Shown: piece after piece, positions 1 to 8,524 of the stretch | Position numbering within the stretch: position 1 is the stretch's first letter | How the letters are laid out: the number at the start of each line of letters is the position of its first letter | Source: Clostridia bacterium | Lineage (GTDB): Bacteria > Bacillota > Clostridia > Christensenellales > Aristaeellaceae | Length of the DNA stretch: 22,303 bases | NCBI GenBank assembly: GCA_017471125.1 | Contig: JAFUWR010000309.1 | Coordinates: forward strand, 1-22,303 | Direction of reading: 5' to 3' | Notes under the pieces: generated by a model | Seen by the model: only the letters and a program-made list of their open reading frames with translations | What the model was told of the DNA's origin: nothing | Database searches by the model: none | Program-made: the position numbers and the translations under genes

Positions 1-662
1 GTGGCGCTGCGCCTGGGCGAACTTGTGGTGCGCGGGGACTTCTGGCTGTCGATACTGCACTCGCTGGGCGCATCGGCGGGGGTTTCCTGCTGGGCACAGC
101 TTCGGGCGCGGCGCTGGCGGTATTGGCGGCGCGGTACGGGCGGGCGCGGGAGCTGCTGGCCCCGCTGATGCTGGCGCTGCGCTCGGTGCCGGTGGCGTCG
201 TTCGTGATATTGGCGCTGGTGTGGGTGTCGTCCAGGCACCTGGCGGTGCTGATCGTGTTCCTGATCGTGCTGCCGGTCGTCTACAACAACGCGCTGGACG
301 CCCTCGGGCGGCTGGATGTCAAGCTCACCGAGATGGCCCGGGCCTTTGGCGTGCCCCCGCTCCGGCGGGCAGCGCGGGTCTACCTGCCCCAGGCGCTGCC
401 GGGGTTTTTGACCGGGTGCCGCCTGGCGCTGGGCCTGTGCTGGAAGGCCGGGGTCGCCGCGGAGGTCATCGGCATGCCCAGGGGCTCCATCGGCGAGCGC
501 CTGCAACAGGCCAAGGTCTATCTGGACACGCCCGACCTGTTCGCCTGGACGGTGGTGATCCTGATCGTCAGCCGGCTGTTCGAGACCCTGGCGCTGTGGG
601 CGTTCGACCGCGTCGGGCGTCGCGTCTCGGGCATGCCCATAAGGGGGCGAGGGCATGGGTGA
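1..662 (+). CDS. ABC transporter permease (nitrate/sulfonate/HMP type), 5' partial, apparent frameshift
   Basis: Inner-membrane permease of a binding-protein-dependent importer of the SsuC/TauC/ThiX class. The C-terminal ~190 residues read cleanly in the frame containing position 123. They include hydrophobic helices (LIVFLIVLPVVYNNAL) and the EAA-like cytoplasmic loop around LTEMARAFGVPPLRRA, which docks the ATPase. The start lies outside the window. From position 1 the family-like N-terminal sequence LVVRGDFWLSILHSLG is read in frame 1. The homologous continuation RIGGGFLLG is read in frame 3 from position 69. One extra G in the GGG run at 66-68 would join the two, so either the gene is broken or the assembly has lost a base. 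Frame 3 has no stop upstream within the window. The stop overlaps the ATPase start by 8 bases, so the genes are translationally coupled. The substrate cannot be told from the permease. Confidence 0.85.
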   Translation, partial: GAAPGRTCGARGLLAVDTALAGRIGGGFLLGTASGAALAVLAARYGRARELLAPLMLALRSVPVASFVILALVWVSSRHLAVLIVFLIVLPVVYNNALDALGRLDVKLTEMARAFGVPPLRRAARVYLPQALPGFLTGCRLALGLCWKAGVAAEVIGMPRGSIGERLQQAKVYLDTPDLFAWTVVILIVSRLFETLALWAFDRVGRRVSGMPIRGRGHG

Positions 663-1227
663 CATCGTCATCCGCGGACTTTGCAAGCGCTACGGCGAGA
701 AGCGGGTGCTGGACGGCTTCGACATGACCCTTCCCGCCGGGAAGATCGCCGGGCTGACGGCCCCCTCCGGCGCGGGCAAGACCACGCTGCTGCGGCTGAT
801 CGCGGGGCTCGAGGCCCCGGACGCCGGAACCATCGTCGGCATCGACGGCCTGCGCCTGGGCGTGGTGTTCCAGGAGGACCGGCTGCTGGACTGGCTGGAC
901 GCCGTGGAGAACATCCGCCTGGTCGCGCCGGAACTGGGTCGGGAGGCGGTCGTCAGGGAACTCGACCGCTTCGGCATCGCGGACAGCGCCGCCCAGCCGG
1001 TGGCCGAGCTGTCCGGCGGCATGCGGCGCAGGGTGGCGCTCCTGCGGGCGCTTATGTCCCCCGCCGACCTGCTGCTGCTGGACGAGCCCTTCAACGGGCT
1101 GGACCCGGCCACCAAGGGCGCGGTCATCCGCGAGACCCTGCGCCTGATCGACGGGCGGACGGCACTGGTCATCAGCCACGACCCCCGGGAAGCGGAGGCC
1201 TTGGGAGCGGTCATGATAACTATGTGA
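655..1227 (+). CDS. ABC transporter ATP-binding protein (SsuB/TauB-like, compact)
   Basis: ATPase that energises the preceding permease at the cytoplasmic face of the membrane. All nucleotide-binding motifs are visible: Walker A APSGAGKTT (residues 36-44), Q-loop Q73, signature LSGGM (119-123), Walker B LLLLDE ending at E144, and H-loop H175. At 190 residues it is shorter than the usual 240-260 of SsuB/TauB. It ends shortly after the H-loop, but the core domain is complete, so this is a compact form rather than a broken gene. The ATG lies inside the end of the permease gene (ATGGGTGA overlap). A TIM-barrel gene follows after 11 bases, so the three genes probably form one transcript. Confidence 0.92.
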   Translation: MGDIVIRGLCKRYGEKRVLDGFDMTLPAGKIAGLTAPSGAGKTTLLRLIAGLEAPDAGTIVGIDGLRLGVVFQEDRLLDWLDAVENIRLVAPELGREAVVRELDRFGIADSAAQPVAELSGGMRRRVALLRALMSPADLLLLDEPFNGLDPATKGAVIRETLRLIDGRTALVISHDPREAEALGAVMITM

Positions 1228-1238
1228 GGAGTGAAAGC

Positions 1239-2411
1239 ATGGACCCCATCATCTATCTGGGCATCGACAACTGCTTCGCGTCGAAGCGCTGGGTACGGCC
1301 CGCCGAGTGGGCGCGGGTCATCCGCGACCTGGGCCTCAAGCACGTGGAGGCCAGCGCGGACACCGAATGCGACCCGCTGTACATGGGCGGGGCGTTCATC
1401 GCGGACTGGATCGAGGACACCCGCGACGCCTGCGCGAAGTTCGGCCTCAAGGTCAACAACGTCTACTCCGGCCACGGCACCTACGCCACCTGCGGCCTCT
1501 CCCACTACGACCCGCGGGTGACGAAGCGCTTCCTGGATCAATGGATGAAGGCCCAGGTGGACACCGCCGCGGCGCTGGACGCCGGGTTCGGCTTCTTCGC
1601 CCACGGGTTCGAGGAGCTACTATTGCAGGACGACGCGCTCTACTGCGCGAAGCTCAACGAGCTCTACGACACCCTGGCCGACCTCGCCGCCTACGCCAAG
1701 GCCCGGGGCGTGGAGGCCGGCATCGAGCAGATGTACTCCCCCCACCAGCCGCCGTGGCGCATCGCCGACGCGGAAGAATTGATGCGGGAGGTCTATCGGC
1801 GGTCGGGCGCGCCGTTCTACATCACCGCCGACCTGGGCCACATGAACGGCCAGCAGTACTTCCTGAAGCCCGACGCGGCCCTGGTGGAGCGGGCGATCCT
1901 GTCGGCCCGGGAGGGCGACCCCATCCGTCGCCTGTGGCTGGGCACGGAGGCGGCCCACGCCACCTACAAGCGGGCCGTAGCCGGGGAGATCAGCGTCGCC
2001 GCCGCGGTGAGGTCCGTCATGGCGGACGTGGAGACCCATCCCCACCTGTTCGCCGTCCCCGAGGACGCCTCCAACGACGCATGGGTGCGGCGCTGTGGGT
2101 GCTACTCCCCCATCATCCACCTCCAGCAGACCGACGGCAAGTCCTCGCCCCACTGGACGTTCACCCCGGAGAACAACAAAAACGGCATCGTGCGGCCCGA
2201 CGAGTTCCTGCGGGCGCTCAAGGCGTCCTACGCCCAGCCCGACGACCCCGCCATGCCGCCCAAGTGCGGGGCCATCACGCTGACCTTCGAGCCGTTCATC
2301 GCCACCGCGGGCAACACCTACGACCTGCTGGACGGCATCGCCGAGGGCGTCCGCTGCTGGCGGCGCTGGGTGCCCCGGGACGGCATGCGCTTGAGCGAGA
2401 TCGAGTTATGA
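1239..2411 (+). CDS. Xylose-isomerase-like TIM-barrel protein (sugar phosphate isomerase/epimerase superfamily)
   Basis: A 390-residue cytoplasmic protein with the alternating helix/strand pattern of an AP-endonuclease-2/xylose-isomerase-like TIM barrel. Candidate metal ligands sit at the strand ends as expected for this superfamily: E163 (GIEQMYSPHQ), D198 and H201 (ADLGHMNG), H294 (IIHLQQTDG) and E351 (TFEPF). It is longer than the ~280 residues typical of single-domain members. AGGAG lies 7 bases before the ATG, and the gene begins 11 bases after the ABC ATPase, which suggests it acts on what the transporter imports. The substrate cannot be told from sequence; a sugar or sugar-phosphate isomerase or epimerase is the family expectation. 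The gene ends at a bidirectional terminator. Confidence 0.82.
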   Translation: MDPIIYLGIDNCFASKRWVRPAEWARVIRDLGLKHVEASADTECDPLYMGGAFIADWIEDTRDACAKFGLKVNNVYSGHGTYATCGLSHYDPRVTKRFLDQWMKAQVDTAAALDAGFGFFAHGFEELLLQDDALYCAKLNELYDTLADLAAYAKARGVEAGIEQMYSPHQPPWRIADAEELMREVYRRSGAPFYITADLGHMNGQQYFLKPDAALVERAILSAREGDPIRRLWLGTEAAHATYKRAVAGEISVAAAVRSVMADVETHPHLFAVPEDASNDAWVRRCGCYSPIIHLQQTDGKSSPHWTFTPENNKNGIVRPDEFLRALKASYAQPDDPAMPPKCGAITLTFEPFIATAGNTYDLLDGIAEGVRCWRRWVPRDGMRLSEIEL

Positions 2412-2415
2412 TTTA

Positions 2416-2437
2416 TGGGACGCCGAACGGCGTCCCA
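2416..2437. terminator. Bidirectional hairpin between convergent genes
   Basis: Perfect 10-bp inverted repeat TGGGACGCCG-AA-CGGCGTCCCA that occupies the whole gap between the convergent TIM-barrel and U32 genes. On the plus strand it is followed by TTACTTTAT; on the minus strand by TAAATCAT. The U-tract is weak on both sides, but the position fits a shared terminator. Confidence 0.7.
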
Positions 2438-3652
2438 TTACTTTATCCGTATGCGGAGCAGGTCTCCCGGCTGCACGGCGTCCGGCGCGTCGAGGTCGAA
2501 CAGCGTCAGCGGCACCGGCGCGGCGTCGATGGGGTCCCCTTCCAGGTTTGTCATATTTTTTGCCACGAAGGACAGCCCCAGGGAGGCCGGGGAGAGCACC
2601 TCTATAACGTCCCCGTCGGTCACCTTGTTGCGCTGCTCCACGCGCACGCGCCCGCCGGGAAGCCTCTCCTTCACCACGCCCACGAACGCGCAGTCCTGGG
2701 CGTAGACGCCGCTGTCCGGGGCATGGTGCTGCATGTCGCCGAAGTAGAAACCAGTCGAAAAGGTCCGATGGCTGGCGGCGTCCAGCTCCCGCTGGAGCAC
2801 GGCGAGGTCGGCGTCCGTGGCGGTGCCGTCCAGCAGCGCGTCCAGCCGGTGCCGGTAGGCGTTGACCACCGTGGCCACGTAGTAGGGCGACTTCATCCGC
2901 CCCTCGATCTTGAAGGACGCGACGCCTGCGTCCATGAGCCGGTCGAGAAAGCCCAGGCAGTTCAGGTCGCAGGCGCTCAGGATCGTCGTGCCCCGGTCGT
3001 CCTCCTCGATGGGGAAGAACTCGCCGGGGCGCTTTTCCTCCATCAGGTGGTAGACCCACCGGCAGGACTGGGCGCACCCGCCCCGGTTGGCGCTGCGGCC
3101 GGTCAGGTAGGCGCTGAGCATGCAGCGGCCCGACCAGGCCATGCACATCGCTCCGTGGACGAACGCCTCCAATTCCAGCGTCGCGGGCGTCCGGGCGCGG
3201 AGCTCCGCGATCTGCTCCAGGGTCATCTCCCGGCCCAGCACCACCCGCGTCGCGCCCATGTCGTGGTACGCGCGGGCGGCGGCGTAGTTGACGCAGTTGG
3301 CCTGGGTGGACACGTGGATGTCCAGCCCCGGCGCGGCCGCGCGCATCACGGCGATGGCCCCCAGGTCGGCCACGATGGCGGCGTCCGCGCCCACGTCATG
3401 GAGGAACCGGGCGTAGTCGCCGAGCTGGTTCAATTCGGCGTTGTTGGGGAAGGCGTTCACGGCCACATAGAGCTTTTTCCCCTGCCCGTGGACGGTTTTC
3501 GCCGCGTCAGCCAGCGCCTCCCGGGAAAAGCTCACCCCGCCCGCCCGCAGTTGCAGCCAGGGCCCGCCCACGTACACCGCGTCCGCGCCGAAGCGCAGGG
3601 CGGTCTCCAGGCGCTCCATGTCGCCCGCGGGGGCCAGCAGCTCGGGCCTCAT
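2438..3652 (-). CDS. U32 family protein (TrhP/YegQ-like, probable tRNA U34 hydroxylation)
   Basis: Member of the peptidase U32 family. Characterised members (TrhP/YegQ, RlhA, UbiU/V) are iron-sulfur proteins of RNA or ubiquinone hydroxylation rather than general proteases. Visible features are the N-terminal LLAPAGDMERLETALRFGAD, the family signature around residues 165-200 with VHGAMC, SGRC, SANRGGCAQSCRW, and SFKIEGRMK. Cysteines 170, 177, 193 and 232 have the spacing of the Fe-S ligands of this family. At 404 residues it has the length of a stand-alone TrhP with its C-terminal beta domain. The ATG overlaps the stop of the DUF624 gene (ATGA), so the two are translationally coupled. The tRNA ho5U34 role is inferred from similarity to the Bacillus/E. 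coli TrhP group; RlhA-like function is the main alternative. Confidence 0.88.
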   Translation of the reverse strand: MRPELLAPAGDMERLETALRFGADAVYVGGPWLQLRAGGVSFSREALADAAKTVHGQGKKLYVAVNAFPNNAELNQLGDYARFLHDVGADAAIVADLGAIAVMRAAAPGLDIHVSTQANCVNYAAARAYHDMGATRVVLGREMTLEQIAELRARTPATLELEAFVHGAMCMAWSGRCMLSAYLTGRSANRGGCAQSCRWVYHLMEEKRPGEFFPIEEDDRGTTILSACDLNCLGFLDRLMDAGVASFKIEGRMKSPYYVATVVNAYRHRLDALLDGTATDADLAVLQRELDAASHRTFSTGFYFGDMQHHAPDSGVYAQDCAFVGVVKERLPGGRVRVEQRNKVTDGDVIEVLSPASLGLSFVAKNMTNLEGDPIDAAPVPLTLFDLDAPDAVQPGDLLRIRIK

Positions 3653-4581
3653 TCGTCGTCCTCGGGACGGTATTCGGTGTCGTCCCAGTTCTCAGGCCGC
3701 AGGCCGATGTTGGTCTGCGCCCCCTCGATGCGGGTGTTCAGGAAGGTCTCGCACAGCCAGTTGGCGTAGGACACGGTCACCAGCTTGTTGAACGCCGGCA
3801 TGAAGAGCAGGTACAGCAGCACCACCGCCAGGGTGATGTACTGCACGCCGCCGGGGATGAGCTGTATGAGGCCGAAGGCGATGATCGGCACGATGAGGGT
3901 GACGAGCTTGATGAGCACCGCCCAGGGCAGCTTGCCCACCGTCAGCAGCACGGAGTTGCGGATGACGTCGCGCAGCCGCAGGTCGTAGGTCACCAGCATG
4001 TCGTACATGATCATCGTCGCCAGCGACCACAGCACCGCCACCAGCACCAATAGCGCCACCGGCAGCGTGAAGATCGGCGAGGTCGCGACCATGCCGCCGT
4101 AGAACTGCACGCCCACCGACACCAGAAACGGCAGCGCGCCGGAGAAGGCGCTGATGGGCAGGGCCTGCTTCCAGTTGCCCTTCACCGCATCCCAGAAGTC
4201 GCTCAGGATGAAGCTGTGCTGGTCCCGCGCCCAGTTGCGCAGCACGTAGGTCACGCCCGCGTTCCACGGCCCGGTGATGGCGATCAGCGGGAACAGCACC
4301 AGCAGCCACGTGGACGCCATGCCCAGGTAGTCCGAGCGGGTGAACGCCCCGTCCCCCGCCATCTGCATGCCGTTCAGGGCCATCAGGTTGAACAGCGTCC
4401 ACGCGATGGCCGGGATCCAGATGACCAGGTACAGCAGGTTCACCCCCACGAGCGAGGACCAGCGCACCTTCAGCACCGCGAAGAAGAGCTCCCGCCGGTT
4501 CGCGGGCAGGTCCGCCAGCGTCATGTCCGCCTTGCCCTGCTTGCCGTAAAAGTAGTTGTTCATGATGTCCCTGAATGCCAT
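3649..4581 (-). CDS. DUF624 (YesL-like) integral membrane protein
   Basis: About 310 residues with some six hydrophobic segments (around residues 45-65, 90-108, 142-165, 175-195, 215-240 and 245-265). The region around GPWNAGVTYVLRNWARDQHSF followed by DFWDAVKGNWKQAL is characteristic of DUF624. Family members in Firmicutes often lie beside sugar ABC transporters, but their function is unknown. This copy is longer than the ~200 residues of YesL and has an acidic C-terminus ending PEDDE. I chose the ATG at 4581 because GGAGG lies 6 bases upstream; an in-frame TTG at 4599 lacks a site. It lies 28 bases after the aminotransferase and overlaps the U32 gene by four bases. Confidence 0.82.
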   Translation of the reverse strand: MAFRDIMNNYFYGKQGKADMTLADLPANRRELFFAVLKVRWSSLVGVNLLYLVIWIPAIAWTLFNLMALNGMQMAGDGAFTRSDYLGMASTWLLVLFPLIAITGPWNAGVTYVLRNWARDQHSFILSDFWDAVKGNWKQALPISAFSGALPFLVSVGVQFYGGMVATSPIFTLPVALLVLVAVLWSLATMIMYDMLVTYDLRLRDVIRNSVLLTVGKLPWAVLIKLVTLIVPIIAFGLIQLIPGGVQYITLAVVLLYLLFMPAFNKLVTVSYANWLCETFLNTRIEGAQTNIGLRPENWDDTEYRPEDDE

Positions 4582-4609
4582 GGGAAACCTCCGTATCAAC
4601 GATCGTGCG

Positions 4610-5782
4610 TCACAGGCGCTTGAGGAACCGTTCCAGCCGCTCCATGGCCTCGGACAGGTTGGCGAGGGAGGAGGCGTAGCACATCCGGACGAAGCCCTCG
4701 CCGCCCGCGCCGAAGGCGGTGCCGGGGATGGCGGCCACGTGCTCCTCGGTGAGGAACCGGGCGCAGAAGTCGGCGGAGGACAAGCCGGTGGACCTGATGC
4801 AGGGGAACATGTAGAACGCGCCCTTGGGCTCGAAGCACTCGAGGCCCGCGCCGCGCAGCTTGTCCAGCAGGAAGCGGCGGCGGTAGTCGTAGTCCCGGCA
4901 CATCATGGCGATGTCGCCGTCGCCGCTGCGCAGGGCCTCCACCGCGGCGTACTGGCTGGTGGTCGGGGCGCACATGATGGCGTACTGGTGTATCTTGAGC
5001 ATCTGCTTGATCATGACCTCCGGCCCGCAGATGTAGCCCATGCGCCAGCCGGTCATGGCGTAGGACTTGGAGAAGCCGTTGACCAGCAGCGTGCGCTCGT
5101 ACATGCCGGGGATGTTGGCGATGGACACGTGATGCCCGCCGTAGGTCAGCTCGGCGTAAATTTCATCCGAAAGCACCATGATGTTGGTGTCCTTCAGCAC
5201 CTCTGCGATGGCCTCCAGGTCGGCTCGCTCCATGATGGCCCCGGTGGGGTTGTTCGGGAAGGGCAGCACCAGCAGCTTGGTGCGCGGGGTGATGGCGGCG
5301 CGGAGCTCATCGGCGGTCAGGCGGAACTCGTTCTCGGCCTTGGTCTCCACGAACACCGGCACGCCCCCGGCCAACTGCACGATGGGCCCGTAGCACACGA
5401 AGGACGGCACGGGCACGATGACCTCGTCCCCCTCGGCGACGACGGCCCGCACGGCCAGGTCGATGCCCTCGGACCCGCCCACGGTGACGATCATCTGCTT
5501 CATGGGGTCGTAGGCCAGCGTGAAGCGGCGGAACAGGTATTTCGATATCTCACGGCGCAGGTCGGCCAGGCCCGCGTTGGAGGTGTACTTGGTGAAGCCC
5601 TTCTCCAGGGCGTAGACGCCCGCGTCGCGGATGTGCCAGGGGGTGACGAAATCCGGCTCGCCCACGCCCAGGGAGATGGCGTCGGAGCTATCCATGTTTT
5701 CGAGCAGGTCGAAGAACTTGCGGATGCCCGAGGGGGCGATGTCCTTCACCCGGGGCGACAGGGCGGCTTGATAGTCCATCAT
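4610..5782 (-). CDS. Class I/II PLP-dependent aminotransferase
   Basis: Cytoplasmic fold-type I aminotransferase of 390 residues. The PLP Schiff-base lysine is K239 in FSKSYAMTGWRMGY. The cofactor-binding FPNNPTG and SDEIYAE segments and the late arginine in GFVRMCYA are present. The substrate-entry region LGVGEPDFVTPWHI is typical of aspartate/alanine/aromatic aminotransferases of the AspB/AlaT/PatA type; exact specificity cannot be read. ATG at 5782 overlaps the stop of the Lrp gene (ATGA), with a second in-frame ATG at 5779. The overlap with an Lrp-family regulator suggests control by an amino acid ligand. Confidence 0.92.
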   Translation of the reverse strand: MMDYQAALSPRVKDIAPSGIRKFFDLLENMDSSDAISLGVGEPDFVTPWHIRDAGVYALEKGFTKYTSNAGLADLRREISKYLFRRFTLAYDPMKQMIVTVGGSEGIDLAVRAVVAEGDEVIVPVPSFVCYGPIVQLAGGVPVFVETKAENEFRLTADELRAAITPRTKLLVLPFPNNPTGAIMERADLEAIAEVLKDTNIMVLSDEIYAELTYGGHHVSIANIPGMYERTLLVNGFSKSYAMTGWRMGYICGPEVMIKQMLKIHQYAIMCAPTTSQYAAVEALRSGDGDIAMMCRDYDYRRRFLLDKLRGAGLECFEPKGAFYMFPCIRSTGLSSADFCARFLTEEHVAAIPGTAFGAGGEGFVRMCYASSLANLSEAMERLERFLKRL

Positions 5783-6258
5783 ACGAACAACACCCTCTCT
5801 TCCTGCTCGGGCAGCTTCTCGAATACGTGGTTCTTTTCCTTGTACTTTTTCAGGATGAAGTGGGTGGCGGTGCCGGTGACGCCCTCGATGATGGCCAGCC
5901 GCGCGTGGACGAACTCGGCCACCTCCCGCAGGGAGCGCCCGGTGATGGTGACGGCCAGGTCGTAGGCCCCGGACATCAGGTACAGCGACTCCACCTCTTC
6001 ATATTGATAGATGCGCTCGGCGATGCGGTCGAAGCCGTCGCCCCGCTGGGGCGCGATGCGCACCTCGATCAGGGCGGTGACCATCTCGTCGTCGGTCTTG
6101 GTCCAGTCCACCAGCGCCGGGTAGCCCAGTATGATGTGCTCCTTTTCGCACCGGGCGATCTCCGCGGTCACCTCCGCCTCGGTCCGGCCCAGCATCGTCG
6201 CAAGCTGCTGCGGGGTCTGGCGGCAGTCCTTTTCTAACAGGGTCAAAAGCTCGTCCAT
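5779..6258 (-). CDS. Lrp/AsnC family transcriptional regulator
   Basis: DNA-binding regulator of amino acid metabolism, 159 residues, the usual Lrp length. The N-terminal helix-turn-helix covers about residues 10-40 (TPQQLATMLGRTEAEV). It is followed by the ligand-sensing RAM/AsnC beta-alpha-beta-beta-alpha-beta domain, visible as ALIEVRI, YLMSGAYDLAVTITG and a final strand around THFILK. I chose the ATG at 6258 because GGGAGG lies 5 bases upstream; the open frame extends to 6357 but that part is intergenic and contains a hairpin. The stop overlaps the downstream aminotransferase start, so the two products are made together. Lrp proteins usually bind their own promoters; a likely target is the region between this gene and the second aminotransferase. 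Confidence 0.92.
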   Translation of the reverse strand: MDELLTLLEKDCRQTPQQLATMLGRTEAEVTAEIARCEKEHIILGYPALVDWTKTDDEMVTALIEVRIAPQRGDGFDRIAERIYQYEEVESLYLMSGAYDLAVTITGRSLREVAEFVHARLAIIEGVTGTATHFILKKYKEKNHVFEKLPEQEERVLFV

Positions 6259-6280
6259 ATGTGCCTCCCTTGACAGTTTG

Positions 6281-6312
6281 AAATGGCAAATGGGGCATCC
6301 CATTTGCCATTT
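6281..6312. repeat. Perfect 14-bp inverted repeat between aspartate-type aminotransferase and lrp genes
   Basis: AAATGGCAAATGGG, a 4-base GCAT loop, then CCCATTTGCCATTT. It starts 19 bases beyond the aminotransferase stop and ends 22 bases before the lrp start in the direction of transcription. The arm repeats the unit AAATGG, with one more copy just outside (6313-6318 on the opposite strand). There is no U-run on either strand, so a simple intrinsic terminator is not clear. An Lrp operator, a processing hairpin or a partial attenuator are all possible. Confidence 0.75.
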
Positions 6313-6331
6313 CCCATTTCCGTCTATTATA

Positions 6332-7537
<1,206 letters not shown>

Positions 7538-7591
7538 GATAAACATTCCTTTCGCGGAAAAGCTCTGTCGCCTTCCATTGTCTGATATTTT

Positions 7592-7621
7592 ATCATATGT
7601 CCATCATCAAATCCACGTCAA
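7592..7621 (-). promoter_or_regulatory. Sigma-A-like promoter for the aspartate-type aminotransferase
   Basis: On the minus strand: TTGACG (7621-7616), an 18-base spacer, and TATGAT (7597-7592). The predicted start leaves a leader of about 50 bases before the ATG at 7537. Confidence 0.6.
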
Positions 7622-7668
7622 ATGAGGGCGCATTTGTGTTAAAATTTGCATTATCCAAAATCCCGTGA

Positions 7669-7759
7669 TGCATTTTTGACCTTTTCAAGGCGCTTTACGT
7701 CGGACTTGTACGCAGGAAAGCGATCGTCCGGCCTGCATTTTGAAAAGGTCAAAAATGCA
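7669..7759. repeat. 91-bp structured element with perfect 20-bp inverted ends
   Basis: The left arm TGCATTTTTGACCTTTTCAA (7669-7688) is the exact reverse complement of the right arm at 7740-7759. The 51-base interior also pairs. CGCTTT (7691-7696) is complementary to AAAGCG (7717-7722), and GTCGGAC (7699-7705) to GTCCGGC (7726-7732) with one G-U pair. These two interleave as in a pseudoknot. Alternatives are GCAGG (7712-7716) with CCTGC (7732-7736), and a local hairpin at 7734-7759. It sits between the divergent promoters of the aminotransferase and the PRTase-like gene. A MITE-like repeat, a structured RNA or a regulatory cruciform are possible. Confidence 0.8.
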
Positions 7760-7774
7760 ATCTCGACGCAGTCA

Positions 7775-7803
7775 TTGACAAACCGCCAATGTTAAGATAT
7801 AAT
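7775..7803 (+). promoter_or_regulatory. Consensus sigma-A promoter for the PRTase-like gene
   Basis: TTGACA (7775-7780), a 17-base spacer and TATAAT (7798-7803): both hexamers match consensus exactly. The predicted start near 7810 gives a short leader of about 24 bases with AGAGGGGG before the ATG. A perfect consensus suggests strong expression unless something represses it. Confidence 0.88.
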
Positions 7804-7833
7804 ATTTCCATAACACAGAGAGGGGGCACACCT

Positions 7834-8466
7834 ATGGAACCCATCCGGCATCCCACTTCCAAGGAGGACATCCTGCTGAAAGTCAGCCGGGGCCACTTCG
7901 CCACCGGCCACAGCCACATCAACTATTATATCGACGTGACGGACCAGAAATTCCGCCTGGCGGAGGCGCGGAAGGTGGCGCTGGAGCTGGCGAAGGAATA
8001 CAAGATGGACACCCTGATCGACACCATCCTGTGCCTGGACGGCACCGAGGTGATCGCCGCCTGCATGGCCAGCGAGATGACCAAGGCGGGCTACATGAAC
8101 ATCAATTCCCACGGGGACATGAACGTGGTCACCCCCGAGCGCACGGTGGGCAGCCAGCTCATCTTCCGGGAGAACTCCGCCCCGATGATCAACGGAAAGA
8201 ACGTGCTGATCCTGATGGCCTCCGTCACCACCGGCTACACCGCCAAGTCCGCCACCGAGGCCATCGCCTACTACGGCGGCAAGACCGTGGGCATCGCCTC
8301 CATATTCGCCACCGTCGGCGAGCTGGGCGGCCTGCCGGTGAAGTCCCTGTTCGACCCCAAGGACCTGCCCGGCTACGCCTCCCACGACGCCGCCGAGTGC
8401 CCCTGGTGCAGGGCGGGACAGCGGCTCGACGCGCTGGTGAACAGCTTCGGCTACTCGAAACTATGA
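7834..8466 (+). CDS. Orotate-phosphoribosyltransferase-like protein with degenerate PRPP motif
   Basis: 210 residues with the overall pattern of a type I phosphoribosyltransferase. A central strand-loop VLILMASVTTGYT (124-136) occupies the place of the PRPP-binding VxxxDDxxTTG motif, and GGKTVGIASIFAT (148-160) gives the following strand. The acidic pair that normally binds the ribose hydroxyls is M128-A129 here. The C-terminus carries a C189-P-W-C192 pair, a possible metal or redox site. The ATG at 7834 has AGAGGGGG at suitable distance; an earlier in-frame TTG at 7789 precedes the predicted transcript start. Catalytic activity should not be assumed; a nucleotide-sensing or regulatory role is an alternative. 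The gene stands alone under its own consensus promoter, with mntP downstream. Confidence 0.72.
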   Translation: MEPIRHPTSKEDILLKVSRGHFATGHSHINYYIDVTDQKFRLAEARKVALELAKEYKMDTLIDTILCLDGTEVIAACMASEMTKAGYMNINSHGDMNVVTPERTVGSQLIFRENSAPMINGKNVLILMASVTTGYTAKSATEAIAYYGGKTVGIASIFATVGELGGLPVKSLFDPKDLPGYASHDAAECPWCRAGQRLDALVNSFGYSKL

Positions 8467-8481
8467 TATTGGATGATTGTT

Positions 8482-8524
8482 TTACAGGCGGCGCTTGCAT
8501 AGCAGGCGCCGCCTGTAATATAAT
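8482..8524 (+). promoter_or_regulatory. Inverted repeat overlapping a candidate mntP promoter
   Basis: A 13-bp perfect stem (8482-8494 with 8506-8518, arms TTACAGGCGGCGC and GCGCCGCCTGTAA) with an 11-base loop that can close three more pairs. TATAAT (8519-8524) starts directly after it. A weak -35 TTGCAT (8495-8500) lies in the loop, 18 bases upstream. No U-run follows the stem, so it is a poor intrinsic terminator for the preceding gene. It may instead be an operator between -35 and -10 of mntP, or serve both roles. Confidence 0.55.

Noticed and set aside
568..2153. Long open frames on the minus strand and alternative plus frames across the ABC/TIM-barrel region
   Set aside because: High GC produces long shadow frames; these have low-complexity Arg/Ala/Gly/Pro composition, no ribosome-binding sites and no family motifs.
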